Assembly (NCBI RefSeq): GCF_001686925.1
Contig: NZ_LVEN01000050.1
Span: forward strand, 1 to 64,000
DNA from: Flavobacterium piscis
GTDB taxonomy: Bacteria; Bacteroidota; Bacteroidia; Flavobacteriales; Flavobacteriaceae
DNA: 64,000 nucleotides
Direction of reading: 5' to 3'
A program made the position numbers and the translations under genes. Of this stretch, positions 46,443-55,809 are shown piece by piece. How positions within the stretch are numbered: the stretch's first letter is position 1; each line of letters starts with the position of its first letter. The notes under the pieces were generated by a model, which saw only the letters and a program-made list of their open reading frames with translations, had not been told where the DNA came from and searched no databases.

Positions 46443-47771
46443 ATGCACAAGTTTATATTGATGTTGTTTTTGGCAGTAACCGTAATTTCATGCGGAACTG
46501 ATTCTGATGCCGGCGAATTTGTTGTAGGGTCAGATTATCTTGCTGTGGGTAATAAAGTCATTTTAATTGATACCGTTACAGTCGAGATGTCTACGATAAA
46601 TTTCGACTCTCTTGTTACTTCTAGTCAAAACCGCATTTTGATAGGGAATTATGAAGATCCAATTTTTGGGAAAGTAAAATCGAACAGTTATTTTCAATTG
46701 GCCTCAAATTCGTATGTATTAAATAGCAGCGGTTCTGATACAGAAACAACCAATTATGTTTTTGATTCTATTTCTATGATTCTAAAATATGATAACTATT
46801 ATTATGGTGATACTACAAAGGTGCAAACTTTTAATATTCACCGGCTAACTCAAAAAGTAAAGCCCAATACTGAGGATAAAAGCTTCTATAATAATTCGGC
46901 TTTAAGTTATAGTGATGAAAGTTTAGGAACAATATCTTATAAACCCAGACCAATTGAAAAAGACTCTGTCAACATTAAAATGAATGATGTTTTTGGCGCT
47001 GCTCTGTTTCAGAAATTAAAGAAAAGAGAAATTACAGATTTTGATAGTTTTAATGAATACCTAAACGGCCTGGTTCTTGTTCCGGCAACTTCAAATTCTG
47101 CCAGCGTTATTGGTTTTCACGTAACAACAAGCAAAGTCAGGTTGTATTATTCAAAATATCAAGCAGATACTGAAGAGGTTCCTTTTATACTGGATTTTAC
47201 TATTATTGATGCTTCAAAACAATTCAATGCCATTGCATCCGACAAAGCAGGTACTTTGCTTGAAAATCTACCTATATCCAGCAGTAAGCTTTCGAGTACA
47301 GTAACAAATAAGCAGGGATTTATTCAATCCGGTGCAGGTGTCGCCTGTAGAATCGATTTTCCGAATATCAAACAGCTTAAAAAAATAGCGGCAAATGGGG
47401 CTATTGTAGATGCTAAGATTCTTCTAAAACCCGTTAGCAATACCTATTCTCAAAATTATCCTCTGGCAGATTCCTTAAAAATTTATGTGGCCGATAATTT
47501 GAACAGGTTGAGCGGTTCATTAGTAAATTCTGCTGGAACCGCAGTTTTTGGTATTCTCAATAAAAAAAGTGATGAGTTTAATGAAAACATTGGTTACACA
47601 ATTCCAATTGGCACTTTTTTACAGAAGGAAATGCTCAAAAGTACCGATTCCCGATCGTCCCTTATTCTAACATTGCCTTCAATTTCTAAAGCCGTAGATC
47701 GAATTGTTTTAGGTGATCAAAAAAACTTAAACAATAAAATCCAGCTTAAAATTTATTACATCTCTTATTAA
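46443..47771 (+). CDS. DUF4270 lipoprotein
   Basis: This 442-residue protein has a lipoprotein signal (MLFLAVTVISCGTDSDAGEF). The body matches DUF4270 (SQNRILIGNYEDPIFGKVKSNSYFQL). The ATG at 46443 gives MHKFILMLFL; an in-frame TTG at 46425 is the promoter. The family is strand-rich, envelope-anchored and of unknown function. It pairs with the outer-membrane protein beginning at the base after its stop, and faces the kelch/kinase operon across ~230 bp. Confidence 0.9.
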   Translation: MHKFILMLFLAVTVISCGTDSDAGEFVVGSDYLAVGNKVILIDTVTVEMSTINFDSLVTSSQNRILIGNYEDPIFGKVKSNSYFQLASNSYVLNSSGSDTETTNYVFDSISMILKYDNYYYGDTTKVQTFNIHRLTQKVKPNTEDKSFYNNSALSYSDESLGTISYKPRPIEKDSVNIKMNDVFGAALFQKLKKREITDFDSFNEYLNGLVLVPATSNSASVIGFHVTTSKVRLYYSKYQADTEEVPFILDFTIIDASKQFNAIASDKAGTLLENLPISSSKLSSTVTNKQGFIQSGAGVACRIDFPNIKQLKKIAANGAIVDAKILLKPVSNTYSQNYPLADSLKIYVADNLNRLSGSLVNSAGTAVFGILNKKSDEFNENIGYTIPIGTFLQKEMLKSTDSRSSLILTLPSISKAVDRIVLGDQKNLNNKIQLKIYYISY

Positions 47772-49007
47772 ATGAAAAGTAAAATAGTGTATTTAAGTTG
47801 CTTCATGGTATTGTCGCTAACTTCGTTTTCGCAAAGTATTTCAAGTTCGCCTTATTCGTTATATGGAGTAGGTAGTATATACGATGCTGATTTTGGTATA
47901 ATTCCGTCAATTGGTTCATCGGGAATTGCTTTGCCATCCGATACTTTTATAAATAATCTCAATCCGGCATCATTAGGATATTTACCTCAAAATCATTTTA
48001 TGTTTGATATAGGAGGAAAGGCTATTACAACAACATACCAAAACAGTTCGAAAAGCGAAAGCCGCAATAATTTTCAATTTTCGCATATTGCATTTGCCTT
48101 TCCGGTTACTAAAAATTCCGGATTTAGTATTGCTTTAAGACCATATTCGAGTGCTGCATTTAAAATTTCAAACTTACAAATACCTATAGAAAATAGCCAG
48201 GATTATTACTATTTAACCGCCGCAGGTTTTGGTGGATTAAATAATTTTGATTTTTCATACGGATATCGATTAGGGAAGAAATTATCTGTAGGAGCATCGG
48301 CTGCTGTATTGTTTGGAAATACAATTGACGACAGAAGCTTTTTGATTTCGAATTCGGTTACCAGTATTCAGAAAAAAACAACTTATAATGGTTGGCGTGG
48401 TACAGTAGGAGCGCAATATAAAATCGATTCTACTTTTACCATTGCTACTACTTTTAAGTTACCAGCCCAAATTAAAGCATCAAAGGTGCAGACGGTTCAG
48501 ACTATTGCAGATGATGTAGTTACTACCGTAGAGTCTAATGCAGCATCAGATACAGATGATTATTACATGCCTTTAGAAATGGGTATTGGGATCAGTAAAC
48601 GTTTTAAAAATAACCTCAACCTGACATTAGATTACGAAAAAAGTTTGTGGATTAACAGTAATCAATCAGAATTATATGGCAATTTTGTTAATCAGGATCG
48701 ATTCGCACTTGGATTTACGTATAAAAATCAAAAGAATGTTCGAAAATATTGGGATCGAATTCAATACGCAACTGGGGTAAATTTTGATACCGGCTACCTG
48801 GAAGTCGACGGAAAACGAGTCAATAATGCAGCGGTTTCTTTTGGACTTTCTTTGCCACTTGAAAATACTTATTCAGCCTTGAATATTTCATATTCGTACG
48901 GACAAAAAGGAAGTATTTCAAACAATTTAATAAAAGAAAACTATCATAAATTATCTCTCAATTTATCATTAGACGGGATATGGTTTATTAAGCGGAAAAT
49001 AGATTAA
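47772..49007 (+). CDS. FadL/OmpP1-like outer-membrane protein
   Basis: This 411-residue protein has a signal peptide (ending LTSFSQS) and a FadL-like beginning (SSPYSLYGVGSIYDADFGIIPSIGSSGIALPSD, then NNLNPASLGYL), then alternating strands and a typical barrel end. Bacteroidota members are annotated as putative channels for hydrophobic molecules; the substrate is unknown. It begins at the base after the DUF4270 stop, so the two products probably act together. Confidence 0.85.
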   Translation: MKSKIVYLSCFMVLSLTSFSQSISSSPYSLYGVGSIYDADFGIIPSIGSSGIALPSDTFINNLNPASLGYLPQNHFMFDIGGKAITTTYQNSSKSESRNNFQFSHIAFAFPVTKNSGFSIALRPYSSAAFKISNLQIPIENSQDYYYLTAAGFGGLNNFDFSYGYRLGKKLSVGASAAVLFGNTIDDRSFLISNSVTSIQKKTTYNGWRGTVGAQYKIDSTFTIATTFKLPAQIKASKVQTVQTIADDVVTTVESNAASDTDDYYMPLEMGIGISKRFKNNLNLTLDYEKSLWINSNQSELYGNFVNQDRFALGFTYKNQKNVRKYWDRIQYATGVNFDTGYLEVDGKRVNNAAVSFGLSLPLENTYSALNISYSYGQKGSISNNLIKENYHKLSLNLSLDGIWFIKRKID

Positions 49008-49010
49008 GGA

Positions 49011-49787
49011 CTAAAAGTCTTTTTGAATCACAGGATATTTATATTCTAAAATTGATTTTAAAACTTCTGGATTTGAGTTGACAAAAAATACTGGCTCACT
49101 TTTTTGATTGTCAGTAAAACCAACTCTCTCACGCAAAATATTTTGAGTTTGTCTTGCCACAGCTTCTCCGGAATCAATAATCTGAATATGCTCTGGCAGG
49201 ATTTTTTTTATTTGAGGAATTAGATAGGGGTAATGGCTGCATCCCAAAACAAGATAATCAATATTAGCATCGATCATAGGTTTTAGATATGATTCTAATA
49301 ATTGAGTCATTTCCGGGGAATTTAAATTGCCGTCTTCAATAAGCTGCACAAGTCCGTAGCCTACTTGTTCAATTATTTTAGTGTTCTGAAACATTTCTGC
49401 TGTTTTATTGAATAGCTCACTGTTCAAGGTTCCTTTAGTGGCTAAAATGCCAATTACTTGCGTTTTTGAGTTATTGGCAGCGGGCTTTATTGCCGGTTCA
49501 ATTCCTATAAATGGGATATCATAATCTGCACGAAGTTCTACTATAGCATTTGTTGTCGCGGTATTGCATGCTACTACAATAAGTTTGCAATTCATTTCAA
49601 GTAAAAAATCAACATTTTTTTTGCTAAGTGCTACAATCTCTTCTTTTGTTCTTTGACCATAAGGAGCATTTTTACTATCAGCTAAATAAATCGTTTTTTC
49701 GTTTGGAAGTAAGTGGTGAATGGCACTCCAGATGGAAGTTCCTCCAATACCGGAATCAAAAATGCCTATAGGATTGTTATTCGTCAT
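49011..49787 (-). CDS. murI: glutamate racemase
   Basis: This 258-residue cytosolic enzyme makes D-glutamate for peptidoglycan. The motifs are IGIFDSGIGG (D11), VVACNTAT (catalytic C74) and LGCSHYP (catalytic C183). Length and motifs are canonical. It is convergent with the FadL-like gene. A TAAATTTG -10 box only a few bases upstream suggests a nearly leaderless message. Confidence 0.97.
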   Translation of the reverse strand: MTNNNPIGIFDSGIGGTSIWSAIHHLLPNEKTIYLADSKNAPYGQRTKEEIVALSKKNVDFLLEMNCKLIVVACNTATTNAIVELRADYDIPFIGIEPAIKPAANNSKTQVIGILATKGTLNSELFNKTAEMFQNTKIIEQVGYGLVQLIEDGNLNSPEMTQLLESYLKPMIDANIDYLVLGCSHYPYLIPQIKKILPEHIQIIDSGEAVARQTQNILRERVGFTDNQKSEPVFFVNSNPEVLKSILEYKYPVIQKDF

Positions 49788-49791
49788 GATA

Positions 49792-49799
49792 CAAATTTA
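49792..49799 (-). promoter_or_regulatory. -10 box of murI
   Basis: On the minus strand this reads TAAATTTG, ending 4 bp from the start codon. If used, the transcript would be leaderless or nearly so. Confidence 0.4.
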
Positions 49800-49877
49800 G
49801 TGTTTTTTGAAATAAATTAGTATCCCAATTTACGTGAAATGTTCGAATATTATTGTTTCTTAGTTTTAATTAAATGT

Positions 49878-49922
49878 AAAAAAAAACTGCTTAAATCCAT
49901 TACAGGTTTAAGCAGTTTTTTT
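49878..49922 (-). terminator. intrinsic terminator of the porG-uppS-bamA-ompH operon
   Basis: A 12-bp perfect stem (49884-49895 with 49907-49918, AAACTGCTTAAA) is followed on the minus strand by a T run. It ends the envelope operon before murI. Confidence 0.88.
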
Positions 49923-49941
49923 ATTTTAAGGAATCTGTTTT

Positions 49942-50445
49942 TTAGAATCCTAAATCTTTTTTTACATCAGCAGTCAAGTTTGGACCATCAGATAATAAAA
50001 GAGTAGAACCATCTAATACATATTGGAAACCTTTAGCTTTTCCAACTTTTTGGATAGAAGCTCTAACTTTTTCCATTAATGGTTTTACGATGTCAGTTTC
50101 TTTTTGTTGTAATTCTTTTTGAGCGTTGTCTCTGTAGTCAACAATTCTTTTTTGCATGTCCTGAACTTCTTTAGAGCGCTCTGTGTTTACAGCTTCAGTT
50201 ACAGTTGCAGCTTCACCTTCGTACTTTTTGATTTTTACTTGGTATTCGTCAACCATTTTTTTGTATTCTGCATCGTATGTACCACTTAATTTTTGTAATT
50301 GGTTTTGTGCATCCAGCATTGCAGGCATTTTCGACATAATCTCGCTAACATCAACATGAGCTACCTTAGCCTGTGCGTTCATTGTGTTACTTGCTCCTAA
50401 AATTAGTATCGCAGCAATTAGTAAAGTTTTGATTTGTTTCATCAT
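49942..50445 (-). CDS. OmpH/Skp-family periplasmic chaperone (short)
   Basis: This 167-residue protein has a signal peptide (ending NAQAK) and the OmpH pattern KVAHVDVSEIMSKMPAMLDAQNQLQKLSGTYDAEYKKM, then a long coiled coil and FQYVLDGSTLLLSDG. It should chaperone outer-membrane proteins to BamA. It is 15 bp downstream of a longer paralogue in the same operon. Confidence 0.94.
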   Translation of the reverse strand: MMKQIKTLLIAAILILGASNTMNAQAKVAHVDVSEIMSKMPAMLDAQNQLQKLSGTYDAEYKKMVDEYQVKIKKYEGEAATVTEAVNTERSKEVQDMQKRIVDYRDNAQKELQQKETDIVKPLMEKVRASIQKVGKAKGFQYVLDGSTLLLSDGPNLTADVKKDLGF

Positions 50446-50460
50446 TTTTAAAAATATTAA

Positions 50461-51474
50461 TTAATTATTGGTCGTATTTGATTTTTGTGTTTCGGCTTCT
50501 TTTGCTTTTTTAGCCGCTTCTCGTTCTTCTAAAATTTTCTTCCTTCTTTCTTCTAATTCTTTCTTACGTTCTTCGTAAAGTTTTTGTCTTTCTGCTGCTT
50601 TGTCAACTGCGGGTACTGTAGTTGTTGGTGCAGTCCCTGTTGTTGTGGCAGGTTTTGCTGTTGTTGCGTCAGTAGCAGTTTTGGTTGCTTCTGTTTTAGC
50701 TGGTTCAGAAACCGTGCCATTTTTTTTGGCTTCTCTTTCAGCTGCAATTGCTTTTCTTCGATCGTCGTATTCTTTTTTCTTAGCTTCCTGCTCTAAACGT
50801 CTGTCTTCAATTAATTTTTCTCTGGCAGCTCTTTTTTCATCTAATACTTTTTGTCTGTCCTGCATTGCCGGATTTTCATCAATAGCATTTTCGATTTTTT
50901 CTTTAGCTTCCTGGTCTTTCAATTGTTTTTTGGTCAATTGCTCACGCTTATCAGTTCTATTCAAAACACGTATAACCTGATCGCTAATATCAAATCTTTT
51001 ATTACTAAAAAGCATGGTTAAATCTGATGATTTATCAAAGACAAAATCGTAATTTTTAGCTTCGGCTATATCTTGAACTGCTGTAAAAACCTGATCTTGT
51101 ATAGGTTTTGCCAATGATGCTTTTTGATGGATCAAGTTTCCGTTAGCTCCAAATTGCTTCTCTTGATACGTCAGCATTTCATCTTCCAGAAATTTAATTT
51201 CTGTTTCCCTTTCATCAATAAGTTCCTTGGTAAGCAAAGCTCTCTCTGCTTTAAGCCCTTCTTTAAGTTTATTAATGTCTAGTTTTTTAGCTTCTATATC
51301 TTGTTTCCACTTTTGGGCTTTTAACTCTAACTGAGCTTTAGCTTCTTTATAATCTGAAACATTTTCTAGAATATATTCCATGTCGATATAGCCAATCCTT
51401 GTCGTTCTCGTCTGAGCCTGACTTGTATGTGCTACAATCACAGCTAAAAATATAAATAAAAATTGTTTTCTCAT
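50461..51474 (-). CDS. OmpH/Skp-family protein (long, with Lys/Glu-rich tail)
   Basis: This 337-residue protein has a signal peptide (ending TSQAQT) and OmpH domain RIGYIDMEYILENVSDYKEAKAQLELKAQ, then KNYDFVFDKSSDLTMLFS. After ~170 it continues as a highly charged coiled coil with an Ala/Thr/Pro-rich spacer at ~255-285 (TTAKPATTTGTAPTTTVPA) absent from the short paralogue. It lies between bamA and the short ompH. Confidence 0.92.
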   Translation of the reverse strand: MRKQFLFIFLAVIVAHTSQAQTRTTRIGYIDMEYILENVSDYKEAKAQLELKAQKWKQDIEAKKLDINKLKEGLKAERALLTKELIDERETEIKFLEDEMLTYQEKQFGANGNLIHQKASLAKPIQDQVFTAVQDIAEAKNYDFVFDKSSDLTMLFSNKRFDISDQVIRVLNRTDKREQLTKKQLKDQEAKEKIENAIDENPAMQDRQKVLDEKRAAREKLIEDRRLEQEAKKKEYDDRRKAIAAEREAKKNGTVSEPAKTEATKTATDATTAKPATTTGTAPTTTVPAVDKAAERQKLYEERKKELEERRKKILEEREAAKKAKEAETQKSNTTNN

Positions 51475-51521
51475 GATATTAGTCTATTTGAAAATTTCAA
51501 ACAAATGTACTAAAATTTCTA

Positions 51522-54218
51522 CTAAAACTGTTGTCCAATAATAAAGTGAATTTCTTTACCATGTGCTTTAGTTTCTCCCGGTTGAGGATCAAAACCATAA
51601 CCCCAGTCAATACCTAATAATCCAAAAGCAGGCATGAATACACGTAAACCAACACCAGCAGAACGATAAAGGTCAAATGGGTTGTAAGCTTTAAAAGTAG
51701 GGTATGATGAACCAGCTTCTAAAAAGGCCAACGCATAGATCGACGCAGATGATTTTAATGTAATTGGATAACGTAGCTCCATAGAGAATTTGTTATAGAT
51801 CGTTGCTCCAATTTGCTCATTGTTTGCATTTACAGGAGTCAATGAGTTATTTTCATAACCTCTTAATCCGATAGTTTCTCGACCATCCATTGAGTAACTC
51901 TGCATTCCGTCTCCTCCTAAATAGAAACGTTCAAACGGTACAACACCTCTTGTTTGATCATAAGCCCCTAAGAAACCAAACTCCGTTAATGTTCTAAGAA
52001 CTAATTTACCATATAGTTTAGTATACCAATCTGCTTTAAATTTAATTTTATAATACTCTAACCAGTTGTATTTCTTTTGATCGACTTTTCCCTGATCAGT
52101 ATCAGCACTTGCAAAATCAGATCCAACACTTACAATTCCTGATTGTCCGTTTACTGTTTCTGTTTTTACGTAATCACCTGTGTTAAGAGGCTGCCCGTCG
52201 ACACCTGAAGTTGGCGATCCTGTATATTGTGATTTGTATTCTTTTTCGTTTTGTAAATTCCCATAATCAATACCATTAAATAATGAATAAGGAGGTGTTA
52301 CTTTTGCAGAAATACTAAAGTCTGAACCGTAAGTTGGGAATATCGGGTTAAGACCTTTATTACTTCTTGAAAGTCCAATTGTATAAGCTAAGTTTCTTGA
52401 CGCTCCGTTACCAAATGTAAATAATCCTGTGTTGTAATTATTTAAGTCATAGTGTTGGTAACTCACAGATTGTGATAATACGAAGTAATCATCCGGAACT
52501 GTAAGACGTTTAGCTAAACCTACTTGTAATGTTAAGATGTTAAAGCTTTTGCTTTTATCTACACTTCTTGTCGCATAATTGTTTAAGAATTGTTTACTAT
52601 ACGATATAGATGAACTAAATTGTACTGGTTTTTTACCTCCAAACCATGGTTCTGAGAAAGAGATACTATAGGTCTGGAAATAAGTACTTCCTTGTAAACG
52701 AAGCGATACTTTTTGTCCATCTCCCATTGGTAATGGCTTGTAAGACTCTTTGTTAAATATATTTCTGGCAGAGAAGTTGTTAAAAGATAATCCTAAGGTT
52801 CCAATGAAACCTCCACCACCATAACCTCCCTGAAGTTCAACCTGGCTGGATCCTTTTTCTACAACATGATATTCAATATCAACAGTTCCTGCACTGGCAT
52901 CAACATTCTTGAATTTTGGGTCAATTGCTTCAGGGTCAAAAAATCCTAATTGTCCAATCTCACGAATAGTTCTCACCAATTGTTCTTTACTGTATTTTTC
53001 ACCTGGCTTAGTTCTAAGCTCACGGTAAATAACGTGGTCATTTGTTTTGTCGTTTCCTACTACAGATATTTTATTAAAATAAGCAATAGGCCCTTCTGTA
53101 ACTCTAATTTCAAAATCGATAGTATCGTTTACTGTTTTTACCTCTACGGCATTGATATTTGAGAACAAATAACCATTGTTTTGGTATAAGTTCGTAATAT
53201 CTTCTGCATCAGGTTTTGTTTTGTCGGCGATACGTTTTTCAAGTAAAACTCCGTTATACGTTTCTCCTTTTTTAATTCCTAAATAGCGGCTCAATAATTG
53301 ATCGGGATAAACAGTATTTCCAAGGAATTTAATATTACCAAAGTAATATTTGTTTCCTTCTTCCATCTTTATTTTGATGGCAAGCATATTTTTCTTCTTG
53401 TTATAAGTAACAGAATCATAAATAATACGTGCATCACGATATCCTTTTTCTTTATACGTAGCGACAACTTTTTCTAAGTCGGTTTTGTATTTTTCAGGAA
53501 TAAACTTTGAAGATTTTAAAATACGAAGTATATTTTTTTGCTTTGTATCTTTCATTGCAGCTCTCAATTGTGAGCTGGTAAGTTGTTTGTTTCCAATGAA
53601 ATCGATACTGCTGATTTTTACTTTGTCACCTTTATCTACCCTAACGAGCATGTTTACGTGATGACCATTAACGGTATCAAGAGTATTCGTAATGGTAACT
53701 TTAGTGTTATAGAATCCGTCTTTTTTGTACTTGTTTTCTATATAATTTTTGGTTGTCGTAATTAAGTTTTCGTTGACAATTTTATTTTTGGTCAAATTAT
53801 TGTCCTTAATTAGTCCTTCGACTTTACTTTTCTTGACACCAACGAATTTTACTTCATTTAGTTTAGGAAGCTCAACAATGTTAAGGTCTAAATAAATACT
53901 GTCATTTTCGATTTTATTTACATAAAATGCAATTTCATCAAATAGGCCAAGTTTTCCTAATTTTTTAATTGCGCCACTGATTTCTTCACCAGGTACGGCT
54001 ATTTCCTGACCTTTTTGAAGGCCTGAAAAGGTAACAACAGTTTGTTCATTGAAGCTTATTTTACCAACAACAGAAACTTTAGCAAGAATATATTTTTTTC
54101 CCTGATCAAAAGGAACTCTATCTTGTGCTTTAATTTGTGAAAAACTACCCAAAAGTAATAGGGTAAGGACTATTTGTACTCTTTTTTGTAACACTAAAAT
54201 ATTATTTAATTTGTTCAC
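51522..54218 (-). CDS. bamA: outer-membrane protein assembly factor BamA
   Basis: This ~898-residue protein has a signal peptide (LTLLLLGSFSQIKAQ), five POTRA domains in the first half (e.g. LDLNIVELPKLNEVKFVGVKKSKVEGLI, VTEGPIAYFNKISVVGNDKTNDHVIYRE) and a C-terminal Omp85 barrel with ...IHFIIGQQF. It inserts barrel proteins into the outer membrane. Start: the ATG at 54269 would overlap uppS by 68 bp, so GTG 54218 (17-bp overlap) is preferred; GTG 54194, just after the uppS stop, gives the tightest signal peptide and is equally plausible. Confidence 0.93.
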   Translation of the reverse strand: MNKLNNILVLQKRVQIVLTLLLLGSFSQIKAQDRVPFDQGKKYILAKVSVVGKISFNEQTVVTFSGLQKGQEIAVPGEEISGAIKKLGKLGLFDEIAFYVNKIENDSIYLDLNIVELPKLNEVKFVGVKKSKVEGLIKDNNLTKNKIVNENLITTTKNYIENKYKKDGFYNTKVTITNTLDTVNGHHVNMLVRVDKGDKVKISSIDFIGNKQLTSSQLRAAMKDTKQKNILRILKSSKFIPEKYKTDLEKVVATYKEKGYRDARIIYDSVTYNKKKNMLAIKIKMEEGNKYYFGNIKFLGNTVYPDQLLSRYLGIKKGETYNGVLLEKRIADKTKPDAEDITNLYQNNGYLFSNINAVEVKTVNDTIDFEIRVTEGPIAYFNKISVVGNDKTNDHVIYRELRTKPGEKYSKEQLVRTIREIGQLGFFDPEAIDPKFKNVDASAGTVDIEYHVVEKGSSQVELQGGYGGGGFIGTLGLSFNNFSARNIFNKESYKPLPMGDGQKVSLRLQGSTYFQTYSISFSEPWFGGKKPVQFSSSISYSKQFLNNYATRSVDKSKSFNILTLQVGLAKRLTVPDDYFVLSQSVSYQHYDLNNYNTGLFTFGNGASRNLAYTIGLSRSNKGLNPIFPTYGSDFSISAKVTPPYSLFNGIDYGNLQNEKEYKSQYTGSPTSGVDGQPLNTGDYVKTETVNGQSGIVSVGSDFASADTDQGKVDQKKYNWLEYYKIKFKADWYTKLYGKLVLRTLTEFGFLGAYDQTRGVVPFERFYLGGDGMQSYSMDGRETIGLRGYENNSLTPVNANNEQIGATIYNKFSMELRYPITLKSSASIYALAFLEAGSSYPTFKAYNPFDLYRSAGVGLRVFMPAFGLLGIDWGYGFDPQPGETKAHGKEIHFIIGQQF

Positions 54219-54942
54219 TGGTTTTTCCAAATCTACGTTCTCTTTTTTGATAACTAATAATAGCCTCATATAAATCTTGATCTTTAAAGTCTGGCCACAA
54301 GACGTTAGTAAAATACAATTCTGCGTAGGCTATTTGCCACAACAAAAAATTACTTATTCTATGTTCTCCACTTGTTCGTATTAATAAATCTACGTCAGGT
54401 AAATTTTGCGTGTAAAGATGCTCATTTATAATTGAATCGTCAATAGCGTCTATTGAAATTATATTATTTTTAACTTTATCACTGATGATTCTCACAGCAT
54501 TTACCAATTCTTCTCTTGATCCGTAACTTAAAGCCAGGGTTAGAGTAAGACGTGTATTATTTTTTGTTTTGTCAATTACATCTAATAGCTCTTTTTGAGC
54601 TGATTTTGGTAATTTATCAATATTGCCAATTGCATTAAGTTTGATGTTGTTTTCCTGTAAAGTAACAAGCTCTTTTTTTAATGAATTGATTAATATTTTC
54701 ATTAATGCGTCTACTTCTAGTTTAGGACGATTCCAATTTTCTGTAGAAAAAGCATATAGCGTTAAATATTCAATACCAAGTTTGGCGCAAGTTGTAATTG
54801 TTTTTTTTACAGATTTTGTTCCGTTTTCGTGACCAAATGCTCTTAAAAAACCTTGTTGTTTTGCCCAACGGCCATTTCCGTCCATAATTATGGCCAAATG
54901 TTTGGGTAAGTTTGTCTGATCTATAGAGTCTAGTAAATTCAT
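54202..54942 (-). CDS. uppS: undecaprenyl diphosphate synthase
   Basis: This 246-residue cis-prenyltransferase makes the C55 lipid carrier for peptidoglycan and surface glycans. The motif LAIIMDGNGRWAKQQG holds the catalytic Asp (D21 here). The second region is GIEYLTLYAFSTENW, and the C-terminal DVDLLIRTSGEHRISNFLLWQ. I start at ATG 54942 (MNLLDSIDQT), 5 bp after the porG stop, rather than the upstream ATG at 54978, which would overlap porG by 32 bp. Confidence 0.95.
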   Translation of the reverse strand: MNLLDSIDQTNLPKHLAIIMDGNGRWAKQQGFLRAFGHENGTKSVKKTITTCAKLGIEYLTLYAFSTENWNRPKLEVDALMKILINSLKKELVTLQENNIKLNAIGNIDKLPKSAQKELLDVIDKTKNNTRLTLTLALSYGSREELVNAVRIISDKVKNNIISIDAIDDSIINEHLYTQNLPDVDLLIRTSGEHRISNFLLWQIAYAELYFTNVLWPDFKDQDLYEAIISYQKRERRFGKTSEQIK

Positions 54943-54946
54943 TTTA

Positions 54947-55636
54947 TTAATATGCGCAATAGCAAGGTTTTTGTCCAAAGGTATAAGTTAAAGTGATACC
55001 TGAAAACACATACCAGTCATTATTATTTAAATTTCCAAATTTTAGTACGTTTGCACTGTTTGTATTGGGGTTACTTCCGTCAATATTATCTGTAAAAGTA
55101 TAACGGGCTCCAACTTCGGCGCCTAAAACCCAGTGCGGTGCTATATTCGATTTTATCCCTAATATAATAGGTATAGCAAGTGAATTTCCGCTTTGCTTTT
55201 GCATCACATTTGGATTTGCTATGTTGCGATATAACTGATCATACATAAAAAAACTTAATCCCGAATATATATAAGGAGTCACTTTTGTATGATAATCATG
55301 AAGATTAAAATCGAAAAAATTAAATTCCAGTCCTGCAGCTAGTTCTTTTACTTTATTTTCGAAACTATACCCTCTCATGTTTCGTCCTGTTTCTTTTGAG
55401 TCAAGATCATTTCCCGCTACTGTAGATTGCGTATAGGAAAAACGATACGCATGGCGCGGACTTTTGTTCCATTTATACAAAATACCAATAGCCAGTTTTT
55501 CAGGTGCAATATAAGTAGTGCTTCCTACGTCACCAACAAAGTTGCTTCCACCAACAAAAACACCAATCTCATTGATTTGAGCATTTAGTGTAATAAAGGG
55601 GAAAAAACATAACAATAAATTAAAAATTTTCTTCAT
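54947..55636 (-). CDS. porG: PorG-like T9SS outer-membrane protein (DUF6089)
   Basis: This 229-residue protein has a signal peptide (ending TLNAQ) and the DUF6089 pattern INEIGVFVGGSNFVGDVGS...YKWNKSPRHAYRFSYT, ending in a barrel-like stretch (FSGITLTYTFGQKPCYCAY). In Porphyromonas the homologue PorG anchors the PorK/N ring of T9SS at the outer membrane. As I recall, the P. gingivalis cluster also has porG followed by uppS, bamA and two ompH genes, matching this operon. The symbol rests on family plus synteny. Confidence 0.82.
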   Translation of the reverse strand: MKKIFNLLLCFFPFITLNAQINEIGVFVGGSNFVGDVGSTTYIAPEKLAIGILYKWNKSPRHAYRFSYTQSTVAGNDLDSKETGRNMRGYSFENKVKELAAGLEFNFFDFNLHDYHTKVTPYIYSGLSFFMYDQLYRNIANPNVMQKQSGNSLAIPIILGIKSNIAPHWVLGAEVGARYTFTDNIDGSNPNTNSANVLKFGNLNNNDWYVFSGITLTYTFGQKPCYCAY

Positions 55637-55654
55637 TTAATTCAAAATTGCGTG

Positions 55655-55683
55655 CAAATATAATAATTATCGATACGAATCAA
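55655..55683 (-). promoter_or_regulatory. promoter of the porG-uppS-bamA-ompH operon
   Basis: On the minus strand TTG (55683-55681), 18 bp, then TATATTTG (55662-55655), a full match to the Bacteroidota consensus, ending 18 bp before the porG ATG. Confidence 0.65.
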
Positions 55684-55809
55684 CGTTCCTTTAGTTAAAT
55701 GTGCTTTTTTTTAAATTTACAATATGATTTTGAGACATTTAATGATGATTCGATACATGCAGAACGGCAAAATGTGGTATTATCGTATAGTGGGAAATTA
55801 GAAAAGGTC

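Noticed and set aside
46220..46450. 76-residue minus-strand ORF in the divergent kelch/DUF4270 gap
   Set aside because: It covers both promoters and overlaps the DUF4270 start; no domain or signal; more likely regulatory DNA.
54202..54269. BamA start at ATG 54269
   Set aside because: It would overlap uppS by 68 bp and bury the signal peptide behind ~35 residues; GTG 54218 or 54194 is more consistent.
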